DNA from: Sporopachydermia quercuum
Lineage: Eukaryota > Ascomycota > Sporopachydermiomycetes > Sporopachydermiales > Sporopachydermiaceae
Direction: 5' to 3'
DNA length: 64,000 bases
NCBI GenBank assembly: GCA_001599295.1
Contig: BCGN01000006.1
Location: 1,054,001 to 1,118,000, forward strand
Shown here: positions 59,378-64,000 of the stretch, in pieces
Layout of the letters: each line of letters opens with the position of its first letter
How positions within the stretch are numbered: position 1 is the first letter of the stretch
Program-made: the position numbers and the translations under genes
The notes under the pieces: generated by a model
Databases searched by the model: none
Told to the model about the DNA's origin: nothing
Seen by the model: only the letters and a program-made list of their open reading frames with translations

Positions 59378-61912
59378 ATGTCCGCTCGTGTGTACCCTGA
59401 TGTCAACAGGGAGCGAGCTGAAGAAAGAATGAGGCAGGCAGCAGAAGCAGCGGCAAACTCAAATTCAGCTCGCGGAGGGAACGGAAAACCAGATTTCGAT
59501 CCTGCGAAGGAATATGCCCGTTTACTGGAGCTCAAGTCTGGTGGAAGATATGTTCCTCCTGCTAAGCTGAACGCCCTGTTAGCTCAAATGGACATGTCTA
59601 AGTCGTCTAAAGAGTATCAACGAATTCAATGGGATAAACTCAAAAAGGGCATCAATGGTTGCGTAAATAAGGTAAACAAGTCGAATTTAAAAACCATTTT
59701 ACTAGAAATATTCAAATGGAATATAATCAGAGGTCGTGGGCTTTTCACCCGTAGCTTAATCAAAGCTCAATCTCTTAGTTTATCATATACACCTATCTAT
59801 GCAGCATTAGTAGCAGCAGTTAATTCCAAACTACCAATCATTGGCGAGCTTCTTGTTAAACGACTGGTGATCCAATTTCGCAAAGGATATAAACGTGATG
59901 ATAAGAAACTATGTATTAGTTCTACAATCTTTCTGGCTCAATTATGCAATCAACAGGTAGTTCATGAAGTACTTATTCTACAGATGCTGCATTTACTATT
60001 AGAAAAGCCAACTGACGATTCTGTTGAAATTTCTGTTGCCTTAATGAAGGAGGTCGGCTTATACCTGTCAGAAGCTTCTTCGGCTGCAACCAATGTGGTC
60101 TTTGAACGCCTAAGAACTGTTCTTCATGAAGGGCTTCTTAGTAAAAGAGTACAGTATATGATCGAGGTGTTATTCCAAACCAGAAAAGAAGGCTACAAGG
60201 ATTACCCTATTGTTCAGGATGGATTGGACATAGTAGACAATGATAATGATGATTTATCTCCTCATATGATTAGTTTAGACGATAAGCTTAATGGAGAAGA
60301 AACGTTGAATGTGTTTAAATTCGATGAGGACTACGAAGAGAACGAGAAGATGTATTCTTTGCTATCGCAGGAGATATTTGATTCTCTGAATTTTGGGGCT
60401 GACGAACTAACAAATGATGACAGTGTGAATGCTAATTCTCAGCAAGAAGGTAGTAATATATATGATTCTAGTACAGCAGTATCAGTTAGTTCTATAGAAG
60501 GACAGGATAAGAAGGATCATTATACTACTGATATTACTACTGATAATAGTACCAGTAATACTATCACGACATCAAACCAAACAGCACCAAGCATGCAAAT
60601 CAAAGACCTAACGTCAACCGAGAAAACAAACCTACGTAAACTTGTCTATCTGACATTACAGTCTGCCATGTCTGATGAAGAAGCTTCTCATAAGCTTCTC
60701 AAGATCAAATTTCCCCCAGGACATGAAATAGANCTAGCCAAAATGCTCGTGGAATGCTGTTCGCAAGAGAAAGCCTATTCCAAATATTACGGCAGGATCG
60801 GCGAGAAGTTTTGCCGCTTGAACAGAAACTGGGAGGAAATGTTTGCTGACACGTTTAGAAACACATACGAAACGGTGCATAGACTCAATTCCAACCAAAT
60901 CAGGAACGTGGCGGGTTTCTTCGGCCATTTACTTGCATCTGACGCTTTAAACTGGACTGTTTTGGATTGCGTGGTGATTTCTGAAACGGCCACTACTTCC
61001 TCTTCTAGAATCTTTCTTAAACACATGTTTGCTCAAATGGTGGAAGAGTTAGGTATTCCCGAGGTAAAATCCAGGCTAGAGGAAGAGTTCATTCAACCAT
61101 ATATTGCCGGAATTTTCCCNATGGATAAAACGTATTCTAAGGAAAGATTGACTGACACTAGGTTTAGTATCAATTTCTTTACAGCTATAGGCTGTGGACA
61201 GTTTACTGAAGGAATGCGAGAGTATCTAAGGAGTGTGCCGCCTGAACCGGAGTCAGAATCGGAGTCAGAATCGGAGTCGGAATCGGAGTCAGAATCGGAG
61301 TCAGAATCGGAGTTAGAATCTGATTACGATGGGGAGAAAGAAATCTTAAAGCATGGGTCAGAGTCAGACACTGAAAATAGACGTCTCGGACGCGGGAGAA
61401 GCATTACACCTCCAGGAAGATACATAGAGGAACGAAGACAGAGCATAGATAGGAATGGAAACAGAACCAGAAGTAGAAGTAATGACTACTTCTCTGATGA
61501 TAGGTATACTCAGTATGGCAGAGATGGGAATAGATCTAGATCGGTAACACCAAGAAGCAGAACTCCAGAAAGAGCTCCAAGAGTGAAAAAGGAGCCAAAC
61601 GAAAATTATCCAAGGACGAATCATAGTTACCAAGGATACGACTCGCGTGGATACGATAATAGGGATGCTGATAGATACGACCACAACAGAAGAAGTTATA
61701 ATGATAGGAATACGATAGAAGTCAAAGAAGAACCAATTGAAGATAACAAAAGCCGTGACAATCTTCTCAGATCTCTCAGTCCCGTGAGAATTAAAGCTGA
61801 GAATGATTTAGATCAGTCTAAGGTAAAAAAGGAGCATCAGAAAACAGAAGCTGATGAACATGATGACCAACAACCAAGACGTAAGAGAATGAGGGCAGTT
61901 GATTTATACTAG
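59378..61912 (+). CDS. CWC22: pre-mRNA splicing factor Cwc22 with C-terminal RS-like tail
   Basis: An 844-residue protein (S. cerevisiae 577). Seen: an N-terminal extension with an Ala-rich helix; the MIF4G domain at about 78-275 (YQRIQWDKLKKGINGCVNKVN ... LLEIFKWNIIRGRGLFTRSLIKAQ, LLVKRLVIQFRKGYKRDDK); an acidic loop; the MA3 domain at about 408-560 (LRKLVYLTLQSAMSDEEASHKLLKI, YGRIGEKFCRLNRNWEEMF); a Ser-Glu tandem (about 624-648); and a tail rich in RS, SR, RD and KE motifs (about 660-844). Known: Cwc22 joins the spliceosome for the first catalytic step and in higher eukaryotes recruits eIF4A3 to form the exon junction complex. The RS-like tail is missing in S. cerevisiae but typical of larger fungal and animal orthologues. 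One ambiguous base falls in each of the MA3-region codons. Confidence 0.93.
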   Translation: MSARVYPDVNRERAEERMRQAAEAAANSNSARGGNGKPDFDPAKEYARLLELKSGGRYVPPAKLNALLAQMDMSKSSKEYQRIQWDKLKKGINGCVNKVNKSNLKTILLEIFKWNIIRGRGLFTRSLIKAQSLSLSYTPIYAALVAAVNSKLPIIGELLVKRLVIQFRKGYKRDDKKLCISSTIFLAQLCNQQVVHEVLILQMLHLLLEKPTDDSVEISVALMKEVGLYLSEASSAATNVVFERLRTVLHEGLLSKRVQYMIEVLFQTRKEGYKDYPIVQDGLDIVDNDNDDLSPHMISLDDKLNGEETLNVFKFDEDYEENEKMYSLLSQEIFDSLNFGADELTNDDSVNANSQQEGSNIYDSSTAVSVSSIEGQDKKDHYTTDITTDNSTSNTITTSNQTAPSMQIKDLTSTEKTNLRKLVYLTLQSAMSDEEASHKLLKIKFPPGHEIXLAKMLVECCSQEKAYSKYYGRIGEKFCRLNRNWEEMFADTFRNTYETVHRLNSNQIRNVAGFFGHLLASDALNWTVLDCVVISETATTSSSRIFLKHMFAQMVEELGIPEVKSRLEEEFIQPYIAGIFXMDKTYSKERLTDTRFSINFFTAIGCGQFTEGMREYLRSVPPEPESESESESESESESESESESELESDYDGEKEILKHGSESDTENRRLGRGRSITPPGRYIEERRQSIDRNGNRTRSRSNDYFSDDRYTQYGRDGNRSRSVTPRSRTPERAPRVKKEPNENYPRTNHSYQGYDSRGYDNRDADRYDHNRRSYNDRNTIEVKEEPIEDNKSRDNLLRSLSPVRIKAENDLDQSKVKKEHQKTEADEHDDQQPRRKRMRAVDLY
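61246..61322 (+). repeat. in-frame GAGTC(A/G)-GAATC(G/T) microsatellite in CWC22
   Basis: Tandem six-base units alternate GAGTCA/GAGTCG and GAATCG and encode an uninterrupted Ser-Glu dipeptide run. Length variation would stay in frame. Confidence 0.85.
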
Positions 61913-62529
61913 CAAAGTTGGCCGAATGATGAGAAAATCATTTTCTAATTTAACAGTTCTGGAGAGAAAAGCGAATGTACTATGCATAATGTATTACTAC
62001 TTTAATTAGCATACAAATAATAGAATTTTTAATTGCTGTAGCTTCAACAGACATAGACAGGTATGATCAACCACCCGTACTATTACATGTAAAGTGCATA
62101 CTTTTTCATGCATGAATTATGCATATATTTAAGTATATGCACACCTTATTTCAGACCCTAAACACCAACTCTAATATTGGAAACTTCATTGTAAGAGCAA
62201 ACCCTATTTTTATTCCTTTTATCGCGTTACGTTAACCCATGTTAACCTATGAATTATNCCTTCTAATCAATTAAATAACATCCAGTAAAATAGTGTTTAA
62301 ATATGTAAGTCATGCAATNCTACTGCATAAACAAATACTGAACACGCCTTATTACTACGGCTCAAACGATTTGCAGATTCGTCTAATTCCAGCAGGTTAT
62401 CTACGATTCTGGCCTTTCTTTCCCCATGTCAATCCTGTCATACCCTGTCCTAAANATTGATTAGTTAAGCAAAGTTCTTAGGTGATACAGGCTAACTTAT
62501 ATATATATTTCTTTATTCTCACTCTTAGA
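61913..62529. other. intergenic, CWC22 3' and bZIP promoter
   Basis: About 620 bp, AT-rich, with several ambiguous bases. It contains TTATATATATATTT just upstream of the bZIP start. No ORF. Confidence 0.5.
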
Positions 62530-63153
62530 ATGACAGGAAACACCAGGAAAAGAACTCTGCAAGATGAAGAAGAAAATAGGGAGATAGAAAACATGGATAG
62601 AGCATTCGCAGCTTACTATAAAACAGGATCACTGATAACCAAACAAGTACCCGCTTTACAAGATTCAAGAGCTGATGCTTTGGCCACAGTACCATTAGGA
62701 CTTCCAAACAGAAAAATGAACATTCAGGAAGCTACAATTGACTCAAGAGAAGGACCTGTTGCACCTTTGGGCGTTAATCTACTGAAAACCAACAGTTCAG
62801 GCAATATTCAGAAGCGAGGCAAAGGAAGACCTGCCTCTGACCTATCACAGGAACTGAAAGTCATGAAAAGAAGGGAGCAGCTAAGGGAGGCTCAGAAAAA
62901 CTACAGGAAACGGGCAGGTAAGCAAACCGAGACAAATATTAAGCTGCAGGAAGAAAATAGTAGACTGAAAGAGCTTTTAACGAGAATAAGCAAAGCACAA
63001 CTTGATTTATTCAAGGAAGAACTCAGTAGATTATCAACAGATGACGGGGACGAAAAGCAGAAATTAATAGACTCAATAGCCGATATTCAGCAGAGGATTT
63101 TAACTGAGGTTACATTAATAGAAAGTTTTGACGGGTCATCCACAGCAGCATAA
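62530..63153 (+). CDS. bZIP transcription factor, fungal type
   Basis: A 207-residue protein from ATG 62530; the frame opens at an upstream GTG that I reject. Seen: a basic region at about residues 97-130 (KGRPASDLSQELKVMKRREQ, then LREAQKNYRKRAGKQ) joined to a heptad helix (LQEENSRLKELLTRISKAQLDLFKEEL). The order AQxxYRxR is the Yap-like/fungal RRAQ variant of the bZIP signature; the usual Asn at the first DNA-contact position is replaced (LREAQKNYR instead of NRxAQxxYR). GRPASD upstream resembles the extended fungal motif. Known: fungal bZIPs regulate stress, metal and nutrient responses. No target can be inferred; no nuclear export or Cys-rich Yap domains are visible. Confidence 0.82.
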   Translation: MTGNTRKRTLQDEEENREIENMDRAFAAYYKTGSLITKQVPALQDSRADALATVPLGLPNRKMNIQEATIDSREGPVAPLGVNLLKTNSSGNIQKRGKGRPASDLSQELKVMKRREQLREAQKNYRKRAGKQTETNIKLQEENSRLKELLTRISKAQLDLFKEELSRLSTDDGDEKQKLIDSIADIQQRILTEVTLIESFDGSSTAA

Positions 63154-63480
63154 TTACAGTAATAGAATGAATTATGTATACATATTAACGAGCAATTAAC
63201 GAGTAATTAACAGCAATGAAGTATCTATATACTGTTAATAATCAATCAATCGATCCAAAATATGAAGGTTATCGATCAAAAAACTTGCGGCTTTAGAAGC
63301 AGCAACCTTTTTATTTATATCAAAAGCATAAACAACGGGCTTTTTCTCTACCAAAATCGTACATTTACAACAGAATATTTTTCCCTTCACAGGTTCATAA
63401 AGTAATTCGGCGGACTGATCTTCTTAACCCCCAAATGTGCATATAAGATATTCCTGGCATCGTTATTTATCTCCTGGTTT
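63154..63480. other. convergent intergenic region
   Basis: About 330 bp between the bZIP 3' end and the in-frame segments downstream of the RNase III gene. AT-rich. Confidence 0.45.
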
Positions 63481-63807
63481 TCAGGTACTTACTGCTAAAT
63501 TCAGTGAATTACTAAAGGAAATATCAGAATCTGCCATGCTTTCAGAGTAATCACTATTGGAATCAAATTCATCAATATTCCCAATGGTGTCACTATGATA
63601 CTTATCTAGTGAATCCCTGTTCTCCCTCTCATTTTCTTCTATGTATGGAAGGTAAAGCTTTGATTGGTCTGAATAATCCAATAAGCTCTCTTTATAACCG
63701 AATTATACAACAGTATCAGTATCAGATTTAGCTGACATATATTTCAATAGTCTTGGAAGTTTGGCTTTATTTTTACTCTTCATATGACCAGTTCCATACT
63801 GTTCAAC
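63481..63807 (-). pseudogene. in-frame open segments downstream of the RNase III stop codon
   Basis: Beyond the TAG of the RNase III-like gene (63808-63810), the same reading frame stays open for 34 codons to a TAA (63703-63705), then 74 codons to the stop at 63481. The first segment is basic (KSKNKAKLPRLLKY), the second acidic and Ser-rich (IDEFDSNSDYSESMADSDISF). No ATG begins the second segment. Possibilities: a decayed C-terminal tail, stop readthrough, or chance; all weak. Confidence 0.3.
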
Positions 63808-64000
63808 CTAATTGTTTGCTTTCTTTAATGCATTCATTGCTGCTCTAGTACTAGCATCTTTTATGCTATTGCCCGTACCTATTCCTATTACGTTATCATC
63901 CATTCTGCACTCAACAACAGTTGCAAGTCTCATGCCATCACCTTGAGCGACCGTTTCATATTTTGGTGCAAGGTTTGGGCATGCTATCAAGTTATATAGT
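63808..64000 (-). CDS. C-terminal dsRNA-binding domain of an RNase III family protein (Rnt1/Dcr1), partial
   Basis: Entering from the right edge, 63 codons on the minus strand end in TAG at 63808. Seen: LAPKYETVAQGDGMRLATVVECRMDDNVIGIGTGNSIKDASTRAAMNALKK, a complete dsRBD core; the TGNSIKDASTRAAMNAL helix carries the Lys/Arg contacts typical of dsRBDs. The ECRxxDxxxGxGxGxxIKxAxxRAA pattern matches S. cerevisiae Rnt1 ([26 protein letters not shown]) and Dcr1-type dsRBDs. Known: Rnt1 processes pre-rRNA and snoRNAs; yeast Dcr1 makes siRNAs. The RNase III domain lies outside the window, so the two cannot be told apart. The usual basic tail after the Rnt1 dsRBD is absent before the stop. Confidence 0.78.
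   Translation of the reverse strand, partial: LYNLIACPNLAPKYETVAQGDGMRLATVVECRMDDNVIGIGTGNSIKDASTRAAMNALKKANN

Noticed and set aside
1-64000. Virus-like or transposon remnants
   Set aside because: No reverse transcriptase, integrase, transposase or capsid-like frame, and no long terminal repeats seen on either strand.

Overview
The window is nuclear DNA of a budding yeast (Saccharomycotina). It is AT-rich, has a scatter of ambiguous bases typical of a draft assembly, mostly single-exon genes, and short introns with TACTAAC-type branch sites. CTG sits at conserved leucine positions (next to the catalytic Cys of the UBP15-like protease, and in the ILK motif of the HOC1-like enzyme), so the CUG-Ser and CUG-Ala clades are unlikely. 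A complex I assembly factor (NDUFAF2-like) argues against Saccharomycetaceae, which have lost complex I, and a cytosolic ENGase (GH85) is also absent from S. cerevisiae. I cannot name the genus. I saw no viral, LTR or transposon coding sequence.

Layout. 0-11.8 kb: 5' part of RRP5 (-, cut by the window edge), spliced MXR1 (-), an AMMECR1-family gene, a divergent hexokinase-family gene, a four-exon EGO1/MEH1-like gene with a 41-nt exon, RSC4 with two bromodomains, and a small unknown spliced gene. 13.5-20.7 kb: FBP1, the MCH1 transporter, spliced SEC61 and a tRNA-Pro(AGG) with an intron. 20.7-23.9 kb is non-coding and holds two adjacent strong hairpins. 23.9-29 kb: a flavin monooxygenase-like gene and ENGase. 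31.2-34.7 kb: an RRM+YTH gene (-) with a predicted 5'-UTR intron. 34.7-40.3 kb is the largest gene-poor stretch; it holds a run of hairpins, a U1-like 5' end and an Sm-like site. 40.3-49.6 kb: YPT35, a coiled-coil orphan (-), a J-like membrane protein, an NDUFAF2-like gene and HOC1. 49.8-64 kb: an SDR enzyme (-), UBP15 with a predicted 5'-UTR intron, CAB4 (-), CWC22, a bZIP factor, and at the right edge the C-terminal dsRNA-binding domain of an RNase III family gene (-).

The genes are mostly unrelated housekeeping genes, not a cluster. Loose themes are RNA processing (RRP5, CWC22, YTH, RNase III), glycans and sugars (HOC1, ENGase, hexokinase-like, FBP1) and vacuole/TORC1 (EGO1, YPT35). I see no cassette-like new system. 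The most interesting unexplained signals are the structured, possibly U1 snRNA-like segment near 36.7-36.9 kb, the hairpin pair near 22.9 kb, and the in-frame remnants downstream of the RNase III dsRBD.

Predicted splicing is dense: about 11 introns in 8 genes, with GTAAG donors outnumbering GTATG donors. Splice sites were read by eye from donor, branch, acceptor and frame continuity; they are inferences, strongest where frame and homology both fit (MXR1, SEC61, NDUFAF2-like).
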